A stretch of 64,000 nt of DNA from positions 1 to 64,000 of the forward strand of contig JANQMU010000132.1 of NCBI GenBank assembly GCA_028279875.1, given 5' to 3'. Below are positions 40,845-49,914 of the stretch, in pieces (position 1 is the stretch's first letter; each line of letters opens with the position of its first letter). The notes beneath the pieces are model-generated. The model was not told where the DNA came from and ran no database searches. It saw only the letters and a program-made list of their open reading frames with translations. A program made the position numbers and the translations under genes. The DNA comes from Rhizobiaceae bacterium (GTDB taxonomy: Bacteria; Pseudomonadota; Alphaproteobacteria; Rhizobiales; Rhizobiaceae).

Positions 40845-41174
40845 ATGAAAGACCTAGTCAGAACATTGTTACTCGGCGGCGCGCTGTCCGTATTGGCAGG
40901 CGGAGCAATCGCCAAGCAAGTGGAAGATTTGCACTGCCAGCAACCGCATTGTGCCTTTGACGAGGAGTTGGGGCCGTCGCAGACCAAGACATTTAAGGGA
41001 TATTGCAACTATACCATGGATGAAAGCAATTCGAATATGATTTGTCATGCCGTGAAGGGCATGACTTGCACGTTAATAATTTTGGAAAGGGGCAACTATT
41101 GGCAATGCATGTGTACGAATTGGGAGACCAAAGAACGACACACTACGATCGATGTTTATTGTCCAGGCCCGTAA
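40845..41174 (+). CDS. Small secreted eight-cysteine protein (paralogue B)
   Basis: The 109-residue product starts MKDLVRTLLLGG after a strong GGGGAG ribosome site and has a signal peptide ending near GAIAK. The mature part has eight cysteines in the same order as paralogue A: C-x4-C, EELGPSQTK, G-x-C, M-x-C, C-T, YW-x-C-x-C-TNW and final CPGP. The gene is inserted between ctaA and the DUF2842 gene, usually close neighbours. Codon composition is AT-richer than the flanking genes. The family is unknown to me; export and disulphide bonding are inferred from the signal peptide and even cysteine number. Confidence 0.8.
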   Translation: MKDLVRTLLLGGALSVLAGGAIAKQVEDLHCQQPHCAFDEELGPSQTKTFKGYCNYTMDESNSNMICHAVKGMTCTLIILERGNYWQCMCTNWETKERHTTIDVYCPGP

Positions 41175-41219
41175 TCTTACTGAGTCAAGAAGCCACATGG
41201 CCATTGTAAGGATAGGCGC

Positions 41220-41429
41220 ATGCCGGTGCGACTGAGAAAACTGCTGGGAACGGTGCTGATCGTCGTTCTGGTCGTCCTTTATGCGCTCGTCGCCACCACC
41301 GTGGCGAGCTATCGCCTCGCCCAGTCTCCGTGGTGGATCCACCTGCTCTTCTTTTCGATCAGCGGCGTCATCTGGATCATACCGGCAATGTTCATCATCC
41401 GCTGGATGGAAAAACCCGCCACTAAATAA
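41220..41429 (+). CDS. DUF2842 family protein
   Basis: The 69-residue protein has two transmembrane helices (about residues 8-30 and 39-60), with PWWIHLLFFSISGVIWIIPA typical of DUF2842 and the ending FIIRWMEKP. The family is found in Alphaproteobacteria, often close to ctaA, and has no known function. It starts 45 bases after paralogue B. Confidence 0.85.
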   Translation: MPVRLRKLLGTVLIVVLVVLYALVATTVASYRLAQSPWWIHLLFFSISGVIWIIPAMFIIRWMEKPATK

Positions 41430-41623
41430 GCACCGGCAGCCAAAGCCCGGCGGATTAGGTCCGCATTAACCCTGTTGGAACAATGGATGGCGGCCCAGGT
41501 TACACTTCAGGAAATTGTTAGCGGCCTTTCTCTAGGTTACCGCTGGGGCCATCGGGCAGGAATGCCGGAAGATACGTGGGCTTTGTCTGCACGGCGGCGG
41601 AACGGGATCCGGAGTGACATCGT

Positions 41624-42784
41624 TTGACAGATCTGGCTGAGCGAAGCCGATTCTCTTATCAGGTGTTCGATACGCTGGAACCGCTGGAAACGGCCTGGCG
41701 GGCGCTTGACGCTGCGCCTGAATGCTCCGTCCACCAGACCTTTGACTGGTGCCGCATCTGGGTCGAGGAATCGGGCTGCAAACCGCTTGTCATCGCGGCG
41801 ACCTTCGCCGACGGTGATTATCGCGGCGAGACGGCTTTCATCCTGCCCCTGATGGTGGTCCGCAACGGTCCGGTCAAAACGGCCCGCTATATGAGCGCAC
41901 CGTTCAACAACATCAATTTCGGCCTCTTTTCCGAGCACTTCCTGAACGGCGTGACGGCGGAACTGATGGCCAGCATCAAACGCGAGCTGATGGCCTGCAG
42001 GATCGGTGTCGACCTCCTTGTTCTGGACCGCCAGCCGGAAAACTGGCGCGGCGCGACACATCCATTCACCCTGTTTCCCCGCGTCGAAAACCAGAACCGC
42101 GCATTTCAGGTGTCATTGGCAGGCGGCGTCGACGCGGTTCTCACACGCAGCAACGCCAAGCGGCGGCGAAAGAAGGTACGGATATCGGAGCGGCGGCTGG
42201 ACGAGCTCGGCGGATACCGGCACATCAAGGCGAAAACCGCCGACGAGGCGCAACGCCTGCTCGACGCCTTTTTTGAACAAAAGGCCGTACGGTTCAAGGC
42301 GCACGGACTGCCGGACGCCTTCGAAGCGCCGCGCACTAAAGCCTTTTTCCATCGGCTGGCGCGGGAGAGCGTCACGAACACGCGGAAAATGCTTGAGATG
42401 CACGCCATCCAGCTTGCCAACGGTACGATTTGCGCCGTCGCCGCCCTCTCCTGCAAGGGCGGGCACGTGATTTGCCAATTCAGTTCAATCCGTCCGGGCG
42501 AAACCGAGCGCGCCAGCCCCGGCGAATTGCTGTTCTATCTGATGATCCGCGACGCCTGTGAATCCGGCGCTGAGCTGTTCGATTTCGGCATCGGCGACGA
42601 GCAGTTCAAACGATCCTGGTGTGATACCGAAACGGTGCATTATGACACCGTCATCGCGTTGACGGCGGTTGGCCGTCTTGCCGCGCAGGCGGCCCGGCTG
42701 ATCGTGGTGAGCAAGCGCCTCACCAAATCGAATCCGGCGACGTTCCGCTGGGCAAAGGCGCTGCGTTTCACGGTCAAGCGATAG
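41624..42784 (+). CDS. CelD/BcsL-like GNAT acyltransferase of the polysaccharide locus
   Basis: The 386-residue protein starts with TTG after a GGAG site; no in-frame ATG offers a better fit. It shows the layout of the CelD/BcsL-like acetyltransferase family: an N-terminal part with FDWCRIWVEESG and a C-terminal GNAT fold with HAIQLANGTICAVAALSCKG and the ending FDFGIGDEQFKRSWCD. Such proteins are thought to acylate exopolysaccharide sugars or precursors. It converges with the Wzc-like gene 11 bases away. Confidence 0.82.
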   Translation: MTDLAERSRFSYQVFDTLEPLETAWRALDAAPECSVHQTFDWCRIWVEESGCKPLVIAATFADGDYRGETAFILPLMVVRNGPVKTARYMSAPFNNINFGLFSEHFLNGVTAELMASIKRELMACRIGVDLLVLDRQPENWRGATHPFTLFPRVENQNRAFQVSLAGGVDAVLTRSNAKRRRKKVRISERRLDELGGYRHIKAKTADEAQRLLDAFFEQKAVRFKAHGLPDAFEAPRTKAFFHRLARESVTNTRKMLEMHAIQLANGTICAVAALSCKGGHVICQFSSIRPGETERASPGELLFYLMIRDACESGAELFDFGIGDEQFKRSWCDTETVHYDTVIALTAVGRLAAQAARLIVVSKRLTKSNPATFRWAKALRFTVKR

Positions 42785-42795
42785 CGATAGCGATC

Positions 42796-45045
42796 CTACG
42801 CCGCGCTGCGGCCGGGCGGGTTGGCGGCACCGGGGCTCATCATCAGCAGATTGTCGAAGCCTTCGGCATAGAAATCCGTCAGATAGTCGGTAATCAGCTT
42901 CTTTTCCGGCTGCACAATCGACAGGATCATTTCGAAACTGTGCCCGCCAAGCAATTGTTTGACACCTTCCGAATTGGCTGGACCGCACTCAATCACGACG
43001 ATGTCATAGACATCGGCAACGGCGTCCATCACGTCCGGCAGGTGCGATGCGTGATCCATCGCCCTGGCCGGATCGGCGGTGCCGTGCGGCAGGATATGGG
43101 CATTCGACAGCCGGTCGGCATGCAGGGCCTCGGATGTCGTACATTCGCCAGCCAGAACATCGGTAATGCCGGGCAGATCCTGTTGCGGCGCCATCATGCG
43201 GCTGGGACAGGCCGATCCGGTCATGTCGACCAGCAGCGTCTGACGTCCCTCATTTGCCAGCATGCGGGCAAGCATTACCGATGTGGTGGATCCCTTGTCG
43301 CCCTCGGGCGACACCACGACCGCAACCGGTGTGCCCTTTGCAATCAGATGTCCGGTGACCGCACTGACACTGTATTCCGCATCCGGATCGAGGATCAGCG
43401 CATCCGGCGACGGCTCCGGCGGCGCCTCCGGAACGGGCACGGCGCGCAGGGACGAATCATTGGCGCCTTGCAACCGGCCGTGGCCCGGTTCCGCAATATG
43501 TTGGTGGTCGTCTGCCGCCGGTTCTTCCCGCGGTCCGGCCGACAGGGGTTCGTCAGGGGCGTCGGGCTCAGCGTCCGGCGTCCATCCGGTCCCGGTCACC
43601 GCAGGTTCGAATTCTACCTTCGGCGCGTCCTCAAAACCGTCGACCGACGGGCGCAGCCCGCGGCCGGAGAAAAGCTCCCGCAACATGATAACGACGGATG
43701 ACATGAGCAATGTCGCCAGCGCCGCAATGACGACGATCGGCACGGTTTTCGGGAAATACGGCTTGGCGGGGACGATGGCGCTGGCGATCACCCGCGCATC
43801 GGCCGGCAGGTTGCCGCGGTCCGACCGTGAGGCCGCCTCGCGGTAGCGGCCGAGATAGGCCTCCAAAAGGTCGCGCTGGGCCGTCGCCTCGCGTTCCAGG
43901 GCGCGCAACTCCACCTCTTCACCGCCGGCCCTTGCCGAATCGGCCTTCAGCGCATTGAGCTGGGCAACCAGTTCCTCCTCGCGCAACCGCGCCAGTTCAG
44001 CCTGGTTCTCGAGATCGCGCAGAATCTTGCCGGCCTCCGATTTGATCTGCGCGTCGATGTCACGCAATTGCGAGCGCAGGCCCTTGATTCGCGGATGTCC
44101 GTCAAGCAGCGTGACGGAAAGGTCGGCAATGTTGGACTGGATGTCGGCCTGGCGGTCACGAAGCCGCTCGATCACATCCGACTCGATGAAATTGGCAAAG
44201 CCTTCCGAACTCTCGCCCCGTTCGACAGCCTGTTTGGCAACCGCGGCCCGGGCCAGCGCATCGGCCTTCTCTCCGCGGACACGGCCAAGTTCGGTTGAGA
44301 TGTCGGCGAGTTGCCGGGTCGCCAGCGTGGCGTTTTCGTCAACCATCAGCAGGCCGTATTCGGCGCGATAGTCGGCAACCTTTTCCTCGGCCAGCCGGAC
44401 ACGGTCCCGCAGGTCGGCGATCTCCGGCTCCAGCCACGCTGTCGCATCGACATTGGAAACCAGTTTCGCCCCGCTCTGCATCGCCAGATAGGTCTCGGCC
44501 ATGGTGTTGGCGACCTCGGCGGCCAATTGCTTGTCGGCCGACCAGAATTCAATGACGATGACGCGCGAATTGGAAACCTGAAACACCGTCAGATGTTCCC
44601 GGAAGGTTTCAATCAGCCGTTCTTCCGGCGGCGCGTCATAGGGGTCGCGCGAAAGACCCAGCGACACAATGATGCTGGTCAGCAATGAGGGATGTGCAGC
44701 GGCGCTGAATTCCGGCTCGCTGGCCAGATCGAGCTTTGCGGCGACCGCCTTGATCAGATCGGTGGAGTTGATGATCTCGACCTGGCTGGCAATCCCGCGC
44801 TCGTCGAGAAACTGGGCCTGCCCGGTCTCGCGCGGCGTGGATTCGGAAAAGACCGGTTCCCGGCTTTCGATCAGGATCCGCGTTTCACCCAGATAACGCG
44901 GCGGGATAAAGCTCGATATTACAAATGCGGAGACGCTGACGATCAACACCAGGGACAGGACTGCAATACGCCTTTCCCAAACCGCCGCGAACAATTGCGC
45001 GACATCGATGTCGACATCCTGGCCACCTGACTCCCGGCGGGACAT
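42796..45045 (-). CDS. Wzc/GumC-like polysaccharide co-polymerase with degenerate P-loop domain
   Basis: The protein (749 residues from MSRRESGG) controls export and chain length of a surface polysaccharide. Two helices (about 28-48 and 434-455) flank a large periplasmic part with Wzz signatures and coiled coils (about 208-400). A linker rich in Pro and Glu leads to a C-terminal CpsD/BY-kinase-like domain (about 570-749). Its Walker A is altered: SPEGDKGSTT at 579-588 has the Lys before, not after, the Gly. The usual C-terminal tyrosine cluster is absent, the tail being NPPGRSAA. Kinase activity is therefore doubtful. It is divergent from the Wza-like gene. Confidence 0.88.
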   Translation of the reverse strand: MSRRESGGQDVDIDVAQLFAAVWERRIAVLSLVLIVSVSAFVISSFIPPRYLGETRILIESREPVFSESTPRETGQAQFLDERGIASQVEIINSTDLIKAVAAKLDLASEPEFSAAAHPSLLTSIIVSLGLSRDPYDAPPEERLIETFREHLTVFQVSNSRVIVIEFWSADKQLAAEVANTMAETYLAMQSGAKLVSNVDATAWLEPEIADLRDRVRLAEEKVADYRAEYGLLMVDENATLATRQLADISTELGRVRGEKADALARAAVAKQAVERGESSEGFANFIESDVIERLRDRQADIQSNIADLSVTLLDGHPRIKGLRSQLRDIDAQIKSEAGKILRDLENQAELARLREEELVAQLNALKADSARAGGEEVELRALEREATAQRDLLEAYLGRYREAASRSDRGNLPADARVIASAIVPAKPYFPKTVPIVVIAALATLLMSSVVIMLRELFSGRGLRPSVDGFEDAPKVEFEPAVTGTGWTPDAEPDAPDEPLSAGPREEPAADDHQHIAEPGHGRLQGANDSSLRAVPVPEAPPEPSPDALILDPDAEYSVSAVTGHLIAKGTPVAVVVSPEGDKGSTTSVMLARMLANEGRQTLLVDMTGSACPSRMMAPQQDLPGITDVLAGECTTSEALHADRLSNAHILPHGTADPARAMDHASHLPDVMDAVADVYDIVVIECGPANSEGVKQLLGGHSFEMILSIVQPEKKLITDYLTDFYAEGFDNLLMMSPGAANPPGRSAA

Positions 45046-45114
45046 GGCAATACACTCCAAATATCACTTGCCCGAAAAGTAAAGCCACATGGTAACGTAA
45101 GGGTTAAGCTGCCA

Positions 45115-45204
45115 TTTACCGATCATTTACGCCTTGCAGCGGTTGCCGGCTGTCTTGCCCCGCTCGGCCGGTTTACCGGGACATTTGTGGCCGGTGCTTT
45201 ACCG
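45115..45204. promoter_or_regulatory. Divergent control region with repeated TTTACCG motifs
   Basis: The 228 bases between the Wzc-like and Wza-like starts hold TTTACCG at 45115-45121, 45172-45178 and 45198-45204. CATTTAC also occurs twice with 11-base spacing (45113-45119 and 45124-45130), about one helical turn. Such repeated elements suggest a regulator-binding region for the polysaccharide genes. No regulator is identified. Confidence 0.4.
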
Positions 45205-45273
45205 CACATTAACCTTAACCGGACGATAAAGAAGGACGATTAGCCGTTTAAAGCTTGCAGAGTGCGTACCACC

Positions 45274-45849
45274 ATGGCGATAGGAAAAATCAATATGATC
45301 GGTGTGCTGGCAGCGGCCGGTCTTGCCGTGCTGCTCAGCGGCTGTTCGGGTTACCGGCCGGCTCCTGAAGCGTTTCACCTGGCGGTGATCGAGCCCTATC
45401 GCCTCGACTCAGGCGACAGCGTACGCATTACCGTATTCGAACAGGCGGATCTGACCAACACTTACGCCATCGACCAGGCCGGCTATATCGCCTTTCCCCT
45501 CATCGGCGCGGTCGGCGCCCGGGGTCACACGGTCCAGGAACTGGAAACCCAGATCGCCATCAGGCTGCGGGAGGGGTATCTGCGCGATCCCGATGTTTCC
45601 ATCCAGGTCGATCAGCATCGCTCCTTCTTCATCATGGGAGAAGTCAATTCAGCAGGCCAGTATTCCTACGTGCCCGGCATGAATGCCCAGAACGCCATCG
45701 CCATTGCCGGCGGCTACACCGCCCGCGCCAACCAGGCCAATGTCGATATCACCCGGAAGGTCAATGGCGAGGTCATAACCGGACGGGTGACGATTTCAGA
45801 CCCGATCCTAGCCGGTGACACGATTTATGTTCGCGAACGCCTGTTCTAG
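45274..45849 (+). CDS. Wza/GumB-like polysaccharide export lipoprotein
   Basis: The 191-residue protein has a lipoprotein signal with the lipobox LLSGC; a GTG 12 bases earlier is an alternative start. It contains the polysaccharide biosynthesis/export domain (YRLDSGDSVRITVFEQADLT) followed by one SLBB-type domain (FFIMGEVNSAGQYSYVPGMN). It should form the outer-membrane or periplasmic exit channel for the polysaccharide assembled by the neighbouring genes. It is short, lacking the long C-terminal helix region of E. coli Wza. Confidence 0.9.
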   Translation: MAIGKINMIGVLAAAGLAVLLSGCSGYRPAPEAFHLAVIEPYRLDSGDSVRITVFEQADLTNTYAIDQAGYIAFPLIGAVGARGHTVQELETQIAIRLREGYLRDPDVSIQVDQHRSFFIMGEVNSAGQYSYVPGMNAQNAIAIAGGYTARANQANVDITRKVNGEVITGRVTISDPILAGDTIYVRERLF

Positions 45850-45866
45850 ATCCGGAGCGAGTTGTC

Positions 45867-47009
45867 ATGTCGGCAGACAGACCACTGCGCATATTGCACT
45901 GCTTCCGCTCGCCGGTGGGCGGCATATTTCGCCATGTCCGCGATCTCGCCGAGCAGCATCACCGCGCCGGTCACAAGGTCGGAATTCTGTGCGACAGCAC
46001 CACCGGCGGCGTCCATGAGGATGCGCTGTTCGAGACGATCGGTCCGTTCCTCGACCTCGGACTTACGCGGACGCCCATTCGGCGCGCCATCGGTCCAGCG
46101 GATATTGTCACAATCCTTCGATGTTCCAGTGAAATCAAAAGTTTGCAGCCGGATATCATACACGGGCACGGCGCCAAGGGTGGCGCCCTTGCCCGGCTGA
46201 TCGGCTCACGGTTGCGGGTTTCAGGGTCTCGCGTAGCCCGCCTCTATACACCCCATGGCGGCAGCCTGCATTTCAGCCGCTCCAGCCCGGCGGGATGGGT
46301 TTATTTTACCCTTGAGCGGCTGTTCGAACGCCTGACCGACGGGCTGGTTTTCGTCAGCGAATATGAACAGCGTCAGTATCGCAAGAAAATCGGCGTGCCG
46401 CGTCCGCCCTCCGTTCTTATCCATAACGGTTTGACGGATGACGAGTTCGAACCGGTTCGGCCGGCCCCCGATGCCGCGGACTTTCTCTATATCGGCATGA
46501 TGCGGGACCTGAAGGGGCCGGATCTCTTCATCAAGGCGTTCATCCGCGCCGAGCGGCTGGTTGGAAGACCGCTTTCGGCGGTCATGATCGGCGACGGCGA
46601 CGACAAGGCCGCCTATGAGCGGACGATCAGCCACAGCGGGTTGGAGCGGCGGATCAAGGTTCACCCTGCGATGCCGATCCGCAAGGCGTTCAGCCGAGGC
46701 GCGCTGATGATCGTCCCCTCGCGGGCTGAATCAATGCCCTATATCGTCCTCGAGGCCCTGGCGGCCGGACTTCCGCTGATCGCCTCGCGGGTCGGCGGCA
46801 TCCCGGAAATCCTCGGCACCGACAGCCCGGCGCTGGTGCCGCCCGGCGATGCCGACGCCCTGGCTGCGGCCATGGCACGGGCCATGGTCGACCCCGATTC
46901 GCTGAGGGCGGCTCTGCCGTCCCACGCGGAACTCAGGGCGAAGTTCAACGTCGCCGGGATGGCCAGCCGGATGATCGACACCTATACCCGCTGCCTGCAA
47001 CCGGGCTGA
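45867..47009 (+). CDS. Glycosyltransferase family 4-type
   Basis: The 380-residue GT-B glycosyltransferase has the N-terminal RILHCFRSPVGGIFRHVRDL and the C-terminal donor-site E-x7-E-type motif RAESMPYIVLEALAAGLP with VGGIPEIL. It probably adds a sugar to the undecaprenyl-linked repeat unit. It starts 17 bases after the Wza-like gene and is the only glycosyltransferase of the locus besides the initiating enzyme. Confidence 0.9.
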   Translation: MSADRPLRILHCFRSPVGGIFRHVRDLAEQHHRAGHKVGILCDSTTGGVHEDALFETIGPFLDLGLTRTPIRRAIGPADIVTILRCSSEIKSLQPDIIHGHGAKGGALARLIGSRLRVSGSRVARLYTPHGGSLHFSRSSPAGWVYFTLERLFERLTDGLVFVSEYEQRQYRKKIGVPRPPSVLIHNGLTDDEFEPVRPAPDAADFLYIGMMRDLKGPDLFIKAFIRAERLVGRPLSAVMIGDGDDKAAYERTISHSGLERRIKVHPAMPIRKAFSRGALMIVPSRAESMPYIVLEALAAGLPLIASRVGGIPEILGTDSPALVPPGDADALAAAMARAMVDPDSLRAALPSHAELRAKFNVAGMASRMIDTYTRCLQPG

Positions 47010-47083
47010 ACCGTTCCCCGGCTGTGGTCAAAGACTATTAAGAGCTTTGTGATATCGCTGGCGCGGTCACAGGGCTGTTTGTC

Positions 47084-48631
47084 ATGAGTTCAACGGGATC
47101 GAAAAGCAACGCAATCCGGAAGGAAACGCCGGAATCCGGTCCGGCGGCCTCGACCGACGCCTCCGGCGGTCAAACGGCCAGAGTGAGCAAACTGGCCAGG
47201 CAGGTGGCCTCCCAGCTCGGCGACGACAGCTATTCGCCGACCATGATCACCGGCATCATGCGCCTTTTCGAGTTTGCCGGGCTGAGCCTTGTCGGGATCG
47301 GCATGTTCCTGCTTTACGTCCTGCCGCGCAGCGGATTCAGCACCTATTACATCGTGACATCGCTCATCGGCGCGCTCCTGGCCGTCCTGCTGCTGCAGAT
47401 CAGCGATGCCTATCAGTTGCAGTCCCTGCGATCGCCACTGCGTGTCCTGCCGAAGATGCTGATCAACTTGATTGTCGCCTTCGCGACGATGGCGGTCATC
47501 GCCTTCTTCCTGAAGATTGGCGCCAGTTATTCCCGGTTCTGGTTCGGATCCTGGTTTCTCGGCGGTGCGGCCTTTCTGGTCGTCGGCCGCAATTTCGTTG
47601 CTTTCGCCTTACGCCGCTGGGCCCGCGACGGAACCATGGAGCGGCGCGCCGTCATCGTCGGCGGCGGCACCGCCGCTGAGCAACTCATCCGGGCGCTGGA
47701 ACAGCAGCCCGACAATGATGTGCGCATCTGCGGCATATTCGATGACCGCGACAATCGCCGGTCTCCGCCGATCGTCGCCGGCTACCCGAAGCTCGGGAAC
47801 ATCTCCGAACTGGTCGAGTTCGCCCGTCTGGTGCGCATCGACATGCTGATCATTTCGCTGCCGCTGACGGCTGAAAAACGCGTCATGGACATGCTGAAGA
47901 AATTGTGGGTTTTGCCGGTGGATATCCGGCTCGCCGCCCATTCCAGCGAACTCCGTTTTCGGCCGCGCGCCTATTCGCGCATCGGATCGGTGCAGATGCT
48001 GGACATTTTCGACCGCCCCATCAACGACTGGGATTCGGTGGCCAAACGCACCTTCGATATCGTTTTCAGCCTGCTGGGCATCCTCGTCCTGTGGCCGATC
48101 ATGCTGGTGACGGCAATCGCCATCAAGGCGACCTCGAAAGGGCCGGTCCTCTTCATCCAGAAGCGGCACGGTTTCAACAATGAGGTGATCAACGTCTTCA
48201 AGTTCCGGTCCATGTATACCGATCAAAGCGACCCCGCCGCCCGGGTCGTCGTCACCAAAGACGACCCGAGGGTCACCCCGGTCGGCCGATTTATCCGGCG
48301 CACCTCCATCGATGAGCTGCCGCAATTCTTCAATGCGCTCCGCGGCGACCTGTCCCTCGTCGGCCCCCGCCCCCACGCAGTCATGGCGCAAACCGATGAC
48401 CGGCTGTTCGCCGAGGTCGTCGACGGCTATTTCGCCCGTCACCGGGTCAAACCCGGCGTCACCGGCTGGGCCCAGATCAATGGCTGGCGCGGCGAAGTGG
48501 ACGATGACGAGAAGATCAAGCAGCGCACCGCCTTCGATCTCTATTACATTGAAAACTGGTCGCTTCTGTTCGACCTGAAGATCCTGTTACTGACCCCCTT
48601 ACGGCTCCTGAACTCGGAAAATGCCTATTGA
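47084..48631 (+). CDS. Undecaprenyl-phosphate sugar phosphotransferase (polysaccharide initiation)
   Basis: The 515-residue polyprenyl-phosphate hexose-1-phosphate transferase starts a lipid-linked polysaccharide repeat. It has four N-terminal helices (about residues 60-170), a Rossmann-like CoA-binding domain (RAVIVGGGTAAEQLIRALE) and a C-terminal bacterial sugar transferase domain (about 325-515; KRTFDIVFSLLGILVLWP, SIDELPQFFNALRGDLSLVG, VKPGVTGWAQINGWRGEV). This matches the WcaJ / EpsZ type that usually uses UDP-glucose or galactose. The stop overlaps the TTG start of the polymerase gene. Confidence 0.93.
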   Translation: MSSTGSKSNAIRKETPESGPAASTDASGGQTARVSKLARQVASQLGDDSYSPTMITGIMRLFEFAGLSLVGIGMFLLYVLPRSGFSTYYIVTSLIGALLAVLLLQISDAYQLQSLRSPLRVLPKMLINLIVAFATMAVIAFFLKIGASYSRFWFGSWFLGGAAFLVVGRNFVAFALRRWARDGTMERRAVIVGGGTAAEQLIRALEQQPDNDVRICGIFDDRDNRRSPPIVAGYPKLGNISELVEFARLVRIDMLIISLPLTAEKRVMDMLKKLWVLPVDIRLAAHSSELRFRPRAYSRIGSVQMLDIFDRPINDWDSVAKRTFDIVFSLLGILVLWPIMLVTAIAIKATSKGPVLFIQKRHGFNNEVINVFKFRSMYTDQSDPAARVVVTKDDPRVTPVGRFIRRTSIDELPQFFNALRGDLSLVGPRPHAVMAQTDDRLFAEVVDGYFARHRVKPGVTGWAQINGWRGEVDDDEKIKQRTAFDLYYIENWSLLFDLKILLLTPLRLLNSENAY

Positions 48632-49914
48632 AACCCGCGACCGCCATCCACCAGCCGTTTGGCCGGGCCGTAGTCCCGGCGATCGGCAAGGCCTGTCTTG
48701 CCATCGGGGCTTTCCTGACCGGGTTCGTCATGAACGAACCGGCCCCTTACGAACTCTACATGGTGGCACTCATTGCGATCTGGTTCCTGTTCGGACTGAA
48801 AATCTCAAGGGTCGCCGCCACCCCCTTGACATTGCTGATCATTTTCAACATTGGCGGGATGCTGTCGCTGACGACGATGAACGAGTTGAGCAGCGACGGT
48901 GCGCTGTATATGGCCGTGTCGCTGTTCCTCGGCCTGTCGGCGGTATTTTTCGCTGCCGTCATTGAAGACGACGGCGAACGCCTGCCGATTATATTCACAG
49001 CCTATATTTTTGCAGCGCTCATCACCGCCATGCTCGGCATTCTCGGCTATTTCGGCGCGATCCCCGCAGCCGAATCCTTCCTGCGCTACGATCGCGCCAT
49101 GGGTGCCTTCCAGGACCCGAATGTCTTCGGACCCTATCTGATCCTGCCGTGCTGCTTTCTCGTCCATCAGATATTGACCGATCGACTGGCCGCCGCACCA
49201 CTCCGGCTGCTGGCCTTGCTGGTGCTGACCCTCGGCGTCTTCCTGTCGTTCTCGCGCGCCGCCTGGGGCCTCTACGCCTTCAGCATGCTTCTTCTGGTGC
49301 TGCTGATGCTGCTTCGGGAGCGAACGCAACTGTTTCGCATGCGCATCTTCCTGCTTGGGCTGACCGGTTTCATGCTGATTGCCGTCACGCTTGCGATTGC
49401 ACTGCAGTTCGAACAGGTGTCAGAGCTGTTTGCGGTCAGGGCCCAGCTTGTCCAGGAATATGATGCCGCGCGCTTTGGCCGGTTTGCGCGCTACGGGCTC
49501 GGCTTTGCCCTGTCGATGGAAAAGCCGCTGGGGATCGGCCCCGTCGAATTCGGAAAGATCTATGGCGAAGACACCCACAATATCTGGCTGAAAGCCCTCC
49601 TGGACTATGGCTGGATCGGCTTCCTCGCCTTCCTGACACTAGTTGTCTGGACTCTTGCCGCAGGCCTCAAATACCTGCTGCGGGACCGGCCGTGGCAGCC
49701 CTATTTCATCTGCGTCTATGTGGTCTTTCTCGGCCATATCCTGATCGGCACCGTAATCGACATCGATCACTGGCGGCATTTCTACATCCTGCTCGGCGTG
49801 CTGTGGGGCTGCATCGGCCTGGAACGGCGACACCAGCAGAGGCGCCTTACGGAATCGGCTGGAACCGGTCGACGTCGAACATACCGAGATCGGTTATCTT
49901 CAAATGCGGGATGA
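48628..49914 (+). CDS. O-antigen ligase / Wzy-type polymerase
   Basis: The 428-residue membrane protein has 10-12 helices and a Wzy_C-type region with [12 protein letters not shown], and the periplasmic [19 protein letters not shown] motif. It should polymerise repeat units or ligate the chain. It begins with TTG, overlapping the previous stop by 4 bases (TTGA), which implies translational coupling. Its last 23 codons overlap the end of the convergent adenine deaminase gene by 68 bases; that Arg-rich tail has no membrane or family features. Confidence 0.88.
   Translation: MKPATAIHQPFGRAVVPAIGKACLAIGAFLTGFVMNEPAPYELYMVALIAIWFLFGLKISRVAATPLTLLIIFNIGGMLSLTTMNELSSDGALYMAVSLFLGLSAVFFAAVIEDDGERLPIIFTAYIFAALITAMLGILGYFGAIPAAESFLRYDRAMGAFQDPNVFGPYLILPCCFLVHQILTDRLAAAPLRLLALLVLTLGVFLSFSRAAWGLYAFSMLLLVLLMLLRERTQLFRMRIFLLGLTGFMLIAVTLAIALQFEQVSELFAVRAQLVQEYDAARFGRFARYGLGFALSMEKPLGIGPVEFGKIYGEDTHNIWLKALLDYGWIGFLAFLTLVVWTLAAGLKYLLRDRPWQPYFICVYVVFLGHILIGTVIDIDHWRHFYILLGVLWGCIGLERRHQQRRLTESAGTGRRRTYRDRLSSNAG

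Noticed and set aside
45046-45273. CtrA binding sites (TTAA-N7-TTAA) in the polysaccharide control region
   Set aside because: Several TTAA-like pieces occur, but none has the right spacing in both halves, so I list only the repeated TTTACCG motif.
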